Shown here in pieces: positions 52,500-61,130 of a DNA stretch of 64,000 bases. How positions within the stretch are numbered: the first letter of the stretch is position 1; the number at the start of each line of letters is the position of its first letter. The translations under genes were made by a program, and so were the position numbers. This DNA is from Cellvibrio fontiphilus_A. Its GTDB lineage: Bacteria; Pseudomonadota; Gammaproteobacteria; Pseudomonadales; Cellvibrionaceae. Location of the stretch: positions 186,001 to 250,000 of the forward strand of contig NZ_JBHRTF010000002.1 of assembly GCF_042646205.1 (NCBI RefSeq), given 5' to 3'. The notes under the pieces are model-generated. The model saw nothing but the letters and a program-made list of their open reading frames with translations, did not search any database and was not told the origin of the DNA.

Positions 52500-53672
52500 T
52501 CACGCCTTGGCGCGTTCTTCCAGAATCGCAACCGCTGGCAACACCTTGCCTTCTACGAACTCAAGGAAAGCACCACCGCCGGTAGACACGTAAGACACCT
52601 TGTCAGCCAGGTGCCACTTGTCGATAGCGGCCAAGGTATCGCCACCGCCGGCAACCGAGAAAGCGTCGCTTTCGGCGATAGCACGGGCAACCACTTCGGT
52701 GCCTTTAGCAAAGGCGTCAAATTCGAACACACCACAAGGGCCGTTCCACAGGACAGTTTTAGCGTTTTTGATGATCTCGGCAACACGCGCGGCGGTTTCA
52801 GGGCCGTAATCCACAATCTCTTCGTCAGCCTGGATTTCGTTAACTTTCTTGGCCACACACACAGAGTTGTGGTTCCACTCTTTAAAGCCTTCTTTAGTCA
52901 CACGCACGTCAGTGGCAAATACCACTTCAGTTTGCGCGCGCAGGCGCTGGGCTTCAGGAATCAGGTCTTTTTCGTACAGCGAGTTGCCCACTTCGTTACC
53001 GGCTGAGGCTACGAAGGTATTGGAAATGCCGCCGCCAACGACCAGCACATCGGCAATTTTGGATACTGCATCCAACACACTCAGTTTGGTGGACACTTTT
53101 GAACCACCCACAATCGCAACCAATGGACGCGCTGGGTTATCCAACACTTTGGCCAACGCTTCCAGCTCAGCTGCCAGCAATGGGCCAGCGCAGGCGATAG
53201 GGGCGAATTTGGCCACGCCGTGAGTGGAGGCTTGGGCGCGGTGCGCGGTGCCAAAGGCATCCATCACAAACACATCGCACAGCGCTGCCATTTTTTGCGA
53301 CAGGTCGTCGGCATTTTTGCCTTCGCCCACATTGAAGCGAACGTTCTCCAGCAACACCAGGTCGCCTTCCATCTCGAATCCATCAACCCAATCTTTGACC
53401 AGCGGAACAGCACGACCGAGTTTCTCGCTCAGGTATTTAGCTACCGGCGCCAGTGACGCTGACTCATCGTAAACGCCTTCATCAGGGCGCCCGAGGTGCG
53501 ACATCACCATCACTTTTGCACCCGCCGCCAATGCCGCCTTAATAGTAGGGATAGAGGCGTCGATACGCACCGCGCTGGTGATACGGCCATCTTCCAGCGG
53601 CACGTTCAAGTCCTGGCGAATCAATACACGTTTACCAGCGAGATCCTGATCTTTCATCAATTTAACAGTCAT
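52500..53672 (-). CDS. pgk: Phosphoglycerate kinase
   Basis: This 390-aa glycolytic enzyme transfers phosphate from 1,3-bisphosphoglycerate to ADP. Signatures are LIRQDLNVPLEDGRI (substrate loop), VMSHLGRPDEG, LLENVRFNVGEGK, VAIVGGSKVSTKL and the C-terminal SVAGGGDTLAAIDKW and YVSTGGGAFLEFVEGK. The ATG at 53672 is preferred over the GTG three codons earlier because AAGGTG lies 7 bases before it. The gene is downstream of transketolase on the same strand. Confidence 0.97.
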   Translation of the reverse strand: MTVKLMKDQDLAGKRVLIRQDLNVPLEDGRITSAVRIDASIPTIKAALAAGAKVMVMSHLGRPDEGVYDESASLAPVAKYLSEKLGRAVPLVKDWVDGFEMEGDLVLLENVRFNVGEGKNADDLSQKMAALCDVFVMDAFGTAHRAQASTHGVAKFAPIACAGPLLAAELEALAKVLDNPARPLVAIVGGSKVSTKLSVLDAVSKIADVLVVGGGISNTFVASAGNEVGNSLYEKDLIPEAQRLRAQTEVVFATDVRVTKEGFKEWNHNSVCVAKKVNEIQADEEIVDYGPETAARVAEIIKNAKTVLWNGPCGVFEFDAFAKGTEVVARAIAESDAFSVAGGGDTLAAIDKWHLADKVSYVSTGGGAFLEFVEGKVLPAVAILEERAKA

Positions 53673-53797
53673 GCTTTTCACCTTTTAGAAAGGGCTCCGA
53701 ATAAAAACCAATGCCATTGTAATCCGATTTACCGCCTGTTTTGCCAATGGGCAAGGCAAAACAAAACACCCGACTCGCGCCGGGTGTTTGTGTGCTT

Positions 53798-55801
53798 TTA
53801 GTCTTCCAACAGTTCTTCTACGGTACTCACGATGTTATCAACCGTGAAGCCGAAGTGTTCGAGCAGTTTATTGCCGGGGGCTGATTCACCGAAGCTGGTC
53901 ATACCCACGATGCGGCCGTCGAAGCCGACGTATTTGTACCAGTAGTCGGCGTGGGCAGTTTCAACCGCAACACGTGCGCCAACGCTGATCGGCAATACCG
54001 ATTCTTTGTAGGCCACGTCCTGCTGATCAAACACAGAAGTAGAAGGCATAGAAACCACACGCACGTTGCGGCCTTTGGCTTTCAGTGCTTCGGCTGCTTT
54101 TACAGTCACGCCCACTTCTGAACCTGTGGCGATCAAAATAGCTTCTGGCTCGCCCACAGAATCAACCAATACATAACCACCTTTGGCGATGTTGGCGACT
54201 TGCTCGGGAGTGCGCGCAAAGAAATCCAGGTTTTGACGGCTGAATACCAAGGCGGCTGGGCCGTCTTTACGCTCAACCGCGGCTTTCCAGGCAACCACAG
54301 ATTCAGTGCTGTCAGCTGGGCGCCAGGTTTCCAGATTAGGGGTCAGACGCAAAGTGCCCAATACTTCGATTGGCTGGTGGGTTGGGCCGTCTTCACCTTG
54401 ACCGATGGAGTCGTGGGTGTACACAAACACGTTGCGCAGTTTCATCAGCGCCGACATACGCACCGCGTTGGCCGCGTATTGTTGGAACATCAGGAAGGTC
54501 GCGCCGTAGGGGATAAAACCACCGTGGGCCGACACGCCGTTCATGATCGCGCTCATACCAAATTCGCGCACGCCGTAATACACATAGTTACCGCTCGCAT
54601 CGCCTGCTTCTACGCCCTTGGATTTTTTCACCAAGGTCAGGTTGGAACCGGCGAGGTCAGCGGAACCGCCGAGGATTTCGGGCAGCCACTCAACAAATGC
54701 CGCGATAGTGTTTTGTGAGGCTTTACGGCTGGCGATCTTCTCGCCTTTGGCTTGAGTCTCAGCGATAAAGGCTTCAGCTTTGGCAGCAAAGTCAGCTGGC
54801 AAGTCGCCTTTGATCACACGGCGTTCAAACTCGGCACCCAGTTCTGGGTAAGCCGCTTTATAAGCAGCCAGTTTTTCGCTCCAGGCTTTTTCTGCCGCTG
54901 CACCTTTGGCTTTAGCATCCCAACCTTCGTATACATCGGCTGGAACCACAAAGGGCTCGTATTCCCAGTTAAGGGTTTTACGCACCAGCGCCACTTCTTC
55001 CAGACCAAGGGGTGAGCCGTGGCAGTCGTGTGAGGCTTGTTTGTTAGGAGAACCGAAACCGATGATGGTTTTGGTAACGATGAGGGTTGGCTTGCTGGTT
55101 TCAGCGCGCGCCGCTTCGATGGCGGCTTTAATCGCTGCTGCATCGTGGCCATCAACCGCCGGGATTACATGCCAGCCGTAAGATTCAAAACGCTTGGGTG
55201 TGTCATCGGTAAACCAGCCTTCAACGTGACCATCGATAGAGATACCGTTGTCATCATAGAAGGCAATCAGTTTGCCCAAGCCCAAAGTACCGGCCAAAGA
55301 GCAGGCCTCGTGGGAAACACCTTCCATCATGCAGCCATCGCCCAGGAAGCAGTAGGTGAAGTGGTTAACCAGCTCATGGCCATCGCGGTTGAATTGTGCG
55401 GCCAGCACTTTCTCGGCCAGCGCCATACCAACGGCGTTAGCAATACCCTGACCCAAGGGGCCAGTCGTGGTTTCAACACCGGGGGTATAACCGCGCTCCG
55501 GGTGACCGGGGGTGTTGGAGTGCAATTGGCGGAATTGCTGCAAGTCTTCCATGGAAACGGCATAACCGCTCAGGTGCAACAGGGAGTAAATCAACATGGA
55601 GCCGTGACCGTTGGACAATACAAAACGGTCGCGATCAGCCCACTCGGGGTTTTGTGGGTTGTGTTTTAAAAAGTCATTCCAGAGAACTTCGGCGATATCC
55701 GCCATGCCCATAGGGGCGCCAGGGTGACCTGAGTTAGCTTTTTGAACGGCATCCATCGAAAGGACACGGATGGCATTGGCAAGGTGTTGGCGAGTTGGCA
55801 T
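53798..55801 (-). CDS. tkt: Transketolase
   Basis: This 667-aa thiamin-diphosphate enzyme of the pentose phosphate and Calvin-type carbon rearrangements has the N-terminal QKANSGHPGAPMGMADIAEVLW. The thiamin pyrophosphate motif GDGCMMEGVSHEACSLAGTL follows, then DDNGISIDGHVEGWFTDDTP. The middle region has THDSIGQGEDGPTHQPIEV (catalytic region), and the C-terminal domain starts near residue 540. The ATG at 55801 is preferred over the TTG at 55810; AGGAG lies upstream. The downstream neighbour is pgk. Confidence 0.97.
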   Translation of the reverse strand: MPTRQHLANAIRVLSMDAVQKANSGHPGAPMGMADIAEVLWNDFLKHNPQNPEWADRDRFVLSNGHGSMLIYSLLHLSGYAVSMEDLQQFRQLHSNTPGHPERGYTPGVETTTGPLGQGIANAVGMALAEKVLAAQFNRDGHELVNHFTYCFLGDGCMMEGVSHEACSLAGTLGLGKLIAFYDDNGISIDGHVEGWFTDDTPKRFESYGWHVIPAVDGHDAAAIKAAIEAARAETSKPTLIVTKTIIGFGSPNKQASHDCHGSPLGLEEVALVRKTLNWEYEPFVVPADVYEGWDAKAKGAAAEKAWSEKLAAYKAAYPELGAEFERRVIKGDLPADFAAKAEAFIAETQAKGEKIASRKASQNTIAAFVEWLPEILGGSADLAGSNLTLVKKSKGVEAGDASGNYVYYGVREFGMSAIMNGVSAHGGFIPYGATFLMFQQYAANAVRMSALMKLRNVFVYTHDSIGQGEDGPTHQPIEVLGTLRLTPNLETWRPADSTESVVAWKAAVERKDGPAALVFSRQNLDFFARTPEQVANIAKGGYVLVDSVGEPEAILIATGSEVGVTVKAAEALKAKGRNVRVVSMPSTSVFDQQDVAYKESVLPISVGARVAVETAHADYWYKYVGFDGRIVGMTSFGESAPGNKLLEHFGFTVDNIVSTVEELLED

Positions 55802-56224
55802 GAAACTCAAGGCTCCTTAGGTATAAGTTGATTGCTGTTGTAGGTGGATGCATCTCTGCCGCCTGTGCGGATCAGAGCACCCCGGGGTTGCAAAGCACTA
55901 ATGGGCTAATGCCACTTATTTACTGGCCTCTGATGGGCTTTTGTGTCGTTGGGTTCCAGCCGCCGTCGCTGGGAGCAAGCCTTTTGGGGAAAACAAAAGC
56001 CCGCTGACAAAATGGGCAAGCATTTTCGCCCAGCAAGCGCTGCCCGTAAAGGAATAACCGAAGGCATAGGTGTATTTAATCGATAAAAACTGTCAATAAA
56101 GATCTAAAAAACCACTGCTTAGTACAAATCCTACCAAAAGGCGCCAACACCTATATCAAAATATTTTGATATAGGTTTTTCAGGCTGCTAGACTGCACAG
56201 CATTCACCCGCCACAGAACCGACT
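55802..56224. other. 423-bp gene-free region between tkt and the ArsR-type gene
   Basis: No gene is seen. It contains only short hairpins (for example GGGC...GCCC around 56020) and, near its right end, the perfect 28-bp palindrome. The tkt promoter should lie in the left part. Confidence 0.6.
56149..56176. promoter_or_regulatory. 28-bp perfect palindrome, probable operator of the ArsR-type gene
   Basis: ACCTATATCAAAAT at 56149-56162 is followed immediately by its exact complement to 56176. It lies 48 bases upstream of the ArsR-methyltransferase ATG. ArsR/SmtB factors bind A/T-rich inverted repeats of this form (ATCAA...TTGAT), so autoregulation is likely. Confidence 0.72.
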
Positions 56225-57250
56225 ATGAACCAATCCCTGCAAGGCACCGCTGACGACCTCCCTCTGCTCACCGATATGGTCGAGCTGGAAACACCGCTCA
56301 GCCCCCTCGCCAACCTGCTCAAAGCAGCAGGCGACCCTCTGCGCCTGGAAATTCTGCGGGTGCTGCGCCAGGACTCTTTTGGTGTACTTGAACTCTGCCG
56401 GATTTTTGCGCTCAAGCAGTCGGGCATGAGCCACCATTTAAAAGTCCTCGCCAATGCCGGCCTGCTCAGTTCGCGGCGCGAAGCCAATTCTATTTTTTAT
56501 CGCCGCGCTTATTTATCGCCTGACCACCCCTTTGCCGCCTTGCAGCAACAATTATTTGCAACGGTGGATAAATTAGCGATTGCCGAGCATTTGCGTGAGC
56601 CAATTCGTGAATTACAGCTGGAGCGCAGCCAGGCCGCACAAACCTTTTTCAGTGAAAACGCCGATAAATTTCGCGCGCAACAGGATTTAATTGCCAGCTA
56701 CCCTGTGTACGCCGAGCAGATGACACAACTGCTTAACAACACAGCACTGCGCGATAAAAAATTAGCGCTGGAAGTCGGCCCGGGCGAAGGCGAATTTCTC
56801 GCGATTCTCGCGCAGCAATTTAATCAGGTAGTTGCCTTGGATAACGCGGCCAATATGCTCGACAAAGCACGCGCCTTTGCTCGCGAAAAAAATCTGCGCA
56901 ATATCGAATTTATTCATGGCGATACCCAAAGTTTGCAAAATCACAAAGTATTGGCCGACTGCATACTGGTCAACATGGTGCTGCACCACACGCCTTCGCC
57001 AGCCGATATTTTTCAGGATTTAAGCACAGCACTCGCACCCGGTGGTGCATTACTGATCTGCGACCTGTGCCGTCACGAACAAGCTTGGGCGCGCGAAGCC
57101 TGCGGCGATTTATGGCAGGGCTTTGAGCCAGAAGATTTTTCCCGCTGGGCGCAGGCAGCAAACTTAGAGGAAGGGCAAAGCGTTTATTTTGCATTACGCA
57201 ACGGCTTCCAGATTCAATTGCGCCAATTTTTTAAACCGGCGAATTTTTAA
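56225..57250 (+). CDS. ArsR-type regulator fused to a SAM-dependent methyltransferase domain
   Basis: This 341-aa protein has an N-terminal ArsR/SmtB winged helix (about 20-95: LLKAAGDPLRLEILRVLRQD and GMSHHLKVLANAGLLSSRR). The C-terminal Rossmann methyltransferase domain (about 140-340) has motif I KLALEVGPGEGEFLAIL and the later segment ADCILVNMVLHHTPSPADIF. No Cys pair typical of metal sensing is obvious in the HTH part, so it may sense S-adenosylhomocysteine or SAM rather than metal. A homologous fusion gene stands next to metK in Pseudomonas. The adjacent metK, ahcY and metF and the palindrome in front point to control of the SAM cycle. Confidence 0.87.
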   Translation: MNQSLQGTADDLPLLTDMVELETPLSPLANLLKAAGDPLRLEILRVLRQDSFGVLELCRIFALKQSGMSHHLKVLANAGLLSSRREANSIFYRRAYLSPDHPFAALQQQLFATVDKLAIAEHLREPIRELQLERSQAAQTFFSENADKFRAQQDLIASYPVYAEQMTQLLNNTALRDKKLALEVGPGEGEFLAILAQQFNQVVALDNAANMLDKARAFAREKNLRNIEFIHGDTQSLQNHKVLADCILVNMVLHHTPSPADIFQDLSTALAPGGALLICDLCRHEQAWAREACGDLWQGFEPEDFSRWAQAANLEEGQSVYFALRNGFQIQLRQFFKPANF

Positions 57251-57256
57251 AACATT

Positions 57257-57364
57257 AACCCCAACCTGACCCTCCCCTTAAAAAGAGGGAGGGAATAAAT
57301 CGCACTCCGAATTAATTTGGGAGTCGCGCTCCTCCCCCTGACAAGGGGGAGGCTGGGAGGGGGT
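57257..57364 (+). repeat. G/C-stem intergenic repeat, copy 2 (before metK)
   Basis: This ~108-bp element has three nested hairpins: CCTCCCCTT...GAGGGAGG, ACTCCGAATTAATTTGGGAGT and CCTCCCCCTG...CAGGGGGAGG-like. An outer AACCCC...GGGGGTAA closes it. It ends 30 bases before metK. Confidence 0.85.
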
Positions 57365-57394
57365 AAAAATTTCATTTTCACAAAGGAAAACACC

Positions 57395-58549
57395 ATGTCT
57401 GAATATTCAGTTTTTACTTCCGAATCGGTATCCGAAGGGCATCCCGATAAATTAGCCGATCAAATTTCCGATGCGGTGTTGGATGCAATTTTAAAAGATG
57501 ACCCCAACGCCCGCGTTGCGGTAGAAACGCTGGTAAAAACCGGCATGGCGATAGTTGCCGGTGAAGTGCGCACGTCAACTTATGTAGATCTGGAAGATTT
57601 AATTCGCCAAGTCATTTTGGATATTGGCTACAACTCCAGCGATGTCGGTTTTGATGGCGCGAGCTGCGCTGTATTAAATGCAATCGGCAAACAATCCGCA
57701 GATATCGCTATGGGTGTGGATGAAGCTGACGATAAAGATTTGGGCGCAGGCGATCAGGGCTTGATGTTTGGTTTTGCGACCAATGAAACTCCCGTATTAA
57801 TGCCGGCCCCCATTTATTACGCGCACCGTTTGGTAGAAAAACAAGCGCAACTGCGCAAGAGCGGCGAACTGCCTTGGTTGCGCCCCGATGCCAAAAGCCA
57901 GGTGACACTGCGCTACGAAAACGGCAAGCCCGTTGCCGTGGATGCGGTTGTACTTTCCACCCAGCACAGCCCCAGTGTTCAACAAAAAGAAATTCACGAA
58001 GCGGTGCGCGAATTAATTATTAAAAACGTACTACCTGCTGAGTGGCTGCACAGTGGAACCCAGTATCACATCAACCCTACCGGCCAATTTATTATTGGCG
58101 GCCCCGTGGGTGACTGTGGTTTAACTGGCCGCAAAATTATTGTGGACACTTACGGCGGCATGGCGCGTCACGGTGGCGGCGCTTTCTCAGGTAAAGATCC
58201 ATCCAAAGTCGACCGCTCTGCGGCTTACGCAGGTCGCTATGTTGCTAAAAATATTGTGGCAGCGGGCTTGGCAGACAAGTGTGAAATTCAAGTGAGTTAT
58301 GCAATTGGTGTCGCAGAACCTACCTCTATTTCTATCAACACTTTTGGCACCGGCAAAATCGCTGATAGCGCCATTATTGATTTGATTCGCGAACACTTTG
58401 ATTTGCGCCCGCGCGGTTTAATTCAAATGCTGGATTTGAAACGCCCGATTTATCGCCAGACTGCAGCCTATGGTCACTTCGGCCGCGAGCTTCCCGATTT
58501 CACCTGGGAAAAAACGGATAAAGCTGAGGCGTTGAAGAAAGCGCTTTAA
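57395..58549 (+). CDS. metK: S-adenosylmethionine synthetase
   Basis: This 384-aa enzyme makes SAM from methionine and ATP. Signatures are FTSESVSEGHPDKLADQISDAVLD, GAGDQGLMFG and the glycine-rich GGGAFSGKDPSKVDRSAAY. The length equals the E. coli enzyme. The ATG at 57395 is preceded by AAAGGAAAACACC, which supplies the ribosome site. It lies between two copies of the intergenic repeat, followed by ahcY. Confidence 0.98.
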   Translation: MSEYSVFTSESVSEGHPDKLADQISDAVLDAILKDDPNARVAVETLVKTGMAIVAGEVRTSTYVDLEDLIRQVILDIGYNSSDVGFDGASCAVLNAIGKQSADIAMGVDEADDKDLGAGDQGLMFGFATNETPVLMPAPIYYAHRLVEKQAQLRKSGELPWLRPDAKSQVTLRYENGKPVAVDAVVLSTQHSPSVQQKEIHEAVRELIIKNVLPAEWLHSGTQYHINPTGQFIIGGPVGDCGLTGRKIIVDTYGGMARHGGGAFSGKDPSKVDRSAAYAGRYVAKNIVAAGLADKCEIQVSYAIGVAEPTSISINTFGTGKIADSAIIDLIREHFDLRPRGLIQMLDLKRPIYRQTAAYGHFGRELPDFTWEKTDKAEALKKAL

Positions 58550-58556
58550 AACATTT

Positions 58557-58664
58557 AACCCCACCCTAACCCTCCCCTTAAAAAGAGGAGGGGATAAAGC
58601 AGCTCCGAATTAAATAGGGAGTAAAGCTCCTCCCCCTTGCAAAGGGGGAGGCTGGGAGGGGGTA
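58557..58664 (+). repeat. G/C-stem intergenic repeat, copy 3 (metK-ahcY)
   Basis: Same organisation as the copy before metK, about 85 percent similar by eye. It begins AACCCCACCCTAACCCTCCC and ends with GGGGGAGGCTGGGAGGGGGT, and it immediately follows the metK stop. Confidence 0.87.
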
Positions 58665-58694
58665 AAAAATTCATTTTCAAAACAGGATTCCATT

Positions 58695-60065
58695 ATGAGC
58701 TTCACTGATTACAAAGTTGCCGACATGTCCCTCGCCGCTTGGGGCCGCAAAGAAATTGAAATCGCCGAAGGTGAAATGCCGGCGCTGATGGCGCTGCGTC
58801 GCAAATATGCCGCGAGCAAACCATTGGCCGATGCAAAAATTATTGGCTGCATTCACATGACCATTCAAACCGCAGTGTTGATTGAAACACTGGTGGATTT
58901 GGGTGCAGAAGTGCGCTGGTCGTCGTGCAATATTTTCTCCACACAAGATCACGCTGCCGCCGCGATTGCAGCCGCAGGCATTCCAGTATTTGCGTGGAAA
59001 GGTGAAACCGAAGAGGAATTCTGGTGGTGCATTGAGCAAACCATTTTGAAAGATGGCAAGCCTTGGGAAGCCAACATGATTTTGGATGACGGTGGCGATG
59101 TAACCCAAATCGTGCACGAGAAATATCCGCAGATGCTCGACAAAATCCACGGTATTTCCGAAGAGACCACCACTGGTGTGCATCGCTTGCTCGACATGCT
59201 GAAAAAAGGCCAATTGAAAGTGCCCGCGATCAACGTCAACGATGCGGTCACCAAAAGTAAAAACGACAACAAATACGGCTGTCGCCACAGCTTGAGCGAT
59301 GCAATCAAACGCGGCACCGATCACTTGCTGATGGGCAAAAAAGCCTTGGTAGTGGGTTACGGCGATGTGGGTAAAGGCTCAGCGGCTTCACTGCGTCAGG
59401 AAGGCATGATTGTTAAAGTCACTGAAATCGATCCTATCTGCGCCATGCAAGCTTGTATGGATGGTTTTGAAGTGGTATCGCCCTACAATGACGGCATTAA
59501 CACCGGCAAATTTGAAGATATTAACCACGCCGTGCTGGGCACTACTGACTTGGTAGTCACAACAACCGGTAACGTCAACGTGTGCGATTCCGCCATGCTG
59601 CGCGCGCTGAAACGCAATGCAGTGGTGTGTAACATCGGCCACTTCGACAGCGAAATTGATACGGCGTTTATGCGTAAAAACTGGGAATGGGAAGAAATCA
59701 AACCCCAGGTACACAAGGTGTATCGCGATAAAGCCACTAACGATCATTTGATTATTTTGTCGGAAGGCCGCTTGGTGAACCTGGGCAATGCAACCGGTCA
59801 CCCATCGCGCATTATGGACGGCTCTTTCGCCAACCAGGTACTCGCGCAAATTTATTTGTATGAGCGTAAATTTGCCAACCTGCCCGCCGAGCAAAAAGCA
59901 GAACACTTGTATGTGCGTGTACTGCCGAAAAAACTCGACGAAGAAGTGGCTAAAGACATGGTGGAAGGTTTCGGCGGTGTTATCACCAAACTCACCGCAC
60001 AACAGGCTGAATATATCGGCGTAGAAATTGACGGCCCCTTTAAGCCGGAATCTTACAAGTATTAA
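58695..60065 (+). CDS. ahcY: Adenosylhomocysteinase
   Basis: This 456-aa enzyme hydrolyses S-adenosylhomocysteine to adenosine and homocysteine, clearing the product inhibitor of methylation. Signatures are SSCNIFSTQDHAAAAIAAAG, the NAD-binding loop VVGYGDVGKGSAASLRQEG, TTGNVNVCD and the C-terminal GPFKPESYKY. The insertion around residues 160-185 is usual for bacterial/plant-type enzymes. The ATG at 58695 follows an ACAGGA ribosome site. It sits between repeat copies 3 and 4. Confidence 0.98.
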   Translation: MSFTDYKVADMSLAAWGRKEIEIAEGEMPALMALRRKYAASKPLADAKIIGCIHMTIQTAVLIETLVDLGAEVRWSSCNIFSTQDHAAAAIAAAGIPVFAWKGETEEEFWWCIEQTILKDGKPWEANMILDDGGDVTQIVHEKYPQMLDKIHGISEETTTGVHRLLDMLKKGQLKVPAINVNDAVTKSKNDNKYGCRHSLSDAIKRGTDHLLMGKKALVVGYGDVGKGSAASLRQEGMIVKVTEIDPICAMQACMDGFEVVSPYNDGINTGKFEDINHAVLGTTDLVVTTTGNVNVCDSAMLRALKRNAVVCNIGHFDSEIDTAFMRKNWEWEEIKPQVHKVYRDKATNDHLIILSEGRLVNLGNATGHPSRIMDGSFANQVLAQIYLYERKFANLPAEQKAEHLYVRVLPKKLDEEVAKDMVEGFGGVITKLTAQQAEYIGVEIDGPFKPESYKY

Positions 60066-60074
60066 TTAACACCA

Positions 60075-60183
60075 AACCCCACCCTAACCCTCCCCTTAAA
60101 AAAGGGAGGGAATAAATGCAACTCCGAATTAAACAGGGAGTAAGGCTCCTCCCCTTTTTCAAGGGGCAGGCTGGGTGGGGGTA
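60075..60183 (+). repeat. G/C-stem intergenic repeat, copy 4 (ahcY-metF)
   Basis: The fourth member, again between stop and next start. It shares ACCCTAACCCTCCCCTTAAA and the ACTCCGAATTAA centre with copy 3, and ends GGGCAGGCTGGGTGGGGGT with small substitutions. Confidence 0.85.
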
Positions 60184-60198
60184 ACAACAGGAAATATC

Positions 60199-61044
60199 AT
60201 GAACGACTCACAACCGCGTTTAAGTTTTGAATTCTTTCCGCCAAAAACGCCGGAAGGAAAAGAAAAACTGATTAAAGTACGCGACCAATTAAATGAATTT
60301 GCGCCCGACTTTTTTTCGGTCACCTATGGCGCTGGCGGCTCCACGCGCGACAATACCAAGGGGCTAATTACCCAATTTAAAAATGACGGTATTGCTGTGG
60401 CGCCACATCTGTCGTTTGGTGGGGACGATGAAACCACCATCAAAAGTTTGCTTGAAGAATACCAAGCGGCTGGCGTTGATCGCATAGTGGCGCTGCGTGG
60501 TGATATGCCCTCTGGCGTTGGTGGTGCTTATCAATTGGTGTATGCCAATCAGCTGGTCGCTTTTATTCGCGAACACTTTGGCAATCAATTTCACTTGGAA
60601 GTAGCCGCCTACCCGGAGATTCATCCGCAAGCAAAAAGTTATAGCGATGACATTCGCTACCTGAAAGGAAAATTTGATGCGGGAGCCGACAGTGCCATCA
60701 CCCAATACTTTTTTAACCCCGACGCTTATTTTTATTTTGTTGATGAGTGCCAAAAAATAGGTATCACCCAGCCGATTTACCCCGGCATTATGCCCATCCT
60801 CAACTATAAAAACTTAACCCGTTTTTCCGACACCTGCGGCGCTGAAATCCCGCGCTGGTTGCGCAAAGCGCTGGAAAACTTCGGTGATGATGAAGCCAGC
60901 CTGCGCGCTTTTGGTGTGGAACTGGTCACTGATCTGTGCGACACACTGCTGGAAAACGGTGCGCCCGGTTTGCATTTTTACACCATGAATCAAACCGAAC
61001 CTACCGCTGAAATTGTGCGCAATTTAGGCCTGGTGAGTGAATAG
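60199..61044 (+). CDS. metF: Methylenetetrahydrofolate reductase (NADPH/NADH)
   Basis: This 281-aa flavoenzyme makes 5-methyl-tetrahydrofolate for methionine synthesis. It has the MTHFR signatures LSFEFFPPKTPEGKEKL, FFSVTYGAGGSTRDNTKG, VDRIVALRGDMPSG, FDAGADSAITQYFFNPDAY and PGLHFYTMNQTEP. The ATG at 60199 has a CAGGAAA ribosome site. It is the last gene of the methionine-cycle group and is followed by a bidirectional terminator. Confidence 0.97.
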   Translation: MNDSQPRLSFEFFPPKTPEGKEKLIKVRDQLNEFAPDFFSVTYGAGGSTRDNTKGLITQFKNDGIAVAPHLSFGGDDETTIKSLLEEYQAAGVDRIVALRGDMPSGVGGAYQLVYANQLVAFIREHFGNQFHLEVAAYPEIHPQAKSYSDDIRYLKGKFDAGADSAITQYFFNPDAYFYFVDECQKIGITQPIYPGIMPILNYKNLTRFSDTCGAEIPRWLRKALENFGDDEASLRAFGVELVTDLCDTLLENGAPGLHFYTMNQTEPTAEIVRNLGLVSE

Positions 61045-61082
61045 TTTTTCATGCAATGAGATTCAAACAAATCATTGAAAAT

Positions 61083-61118
61083 AAAAAAGGGGCGCTATAA
61101 ATAGCGCCCCCTTTTTTT
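61083..61118. terminator. Bidirectional terminator between metF and algP-like gene
   Basis: An AGGGGCGCT-type stem with its complement is flanked by an A run and a T run. Confidence 0.88.
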
Positions 61119-61130
61119 ACAATCGGACTA

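Noticed and set aside
57250..57394. SAM riboswitch before metK
   Set aside because: No SAM-I or SAM-II-like pattern was seen; the region is the repeat element.
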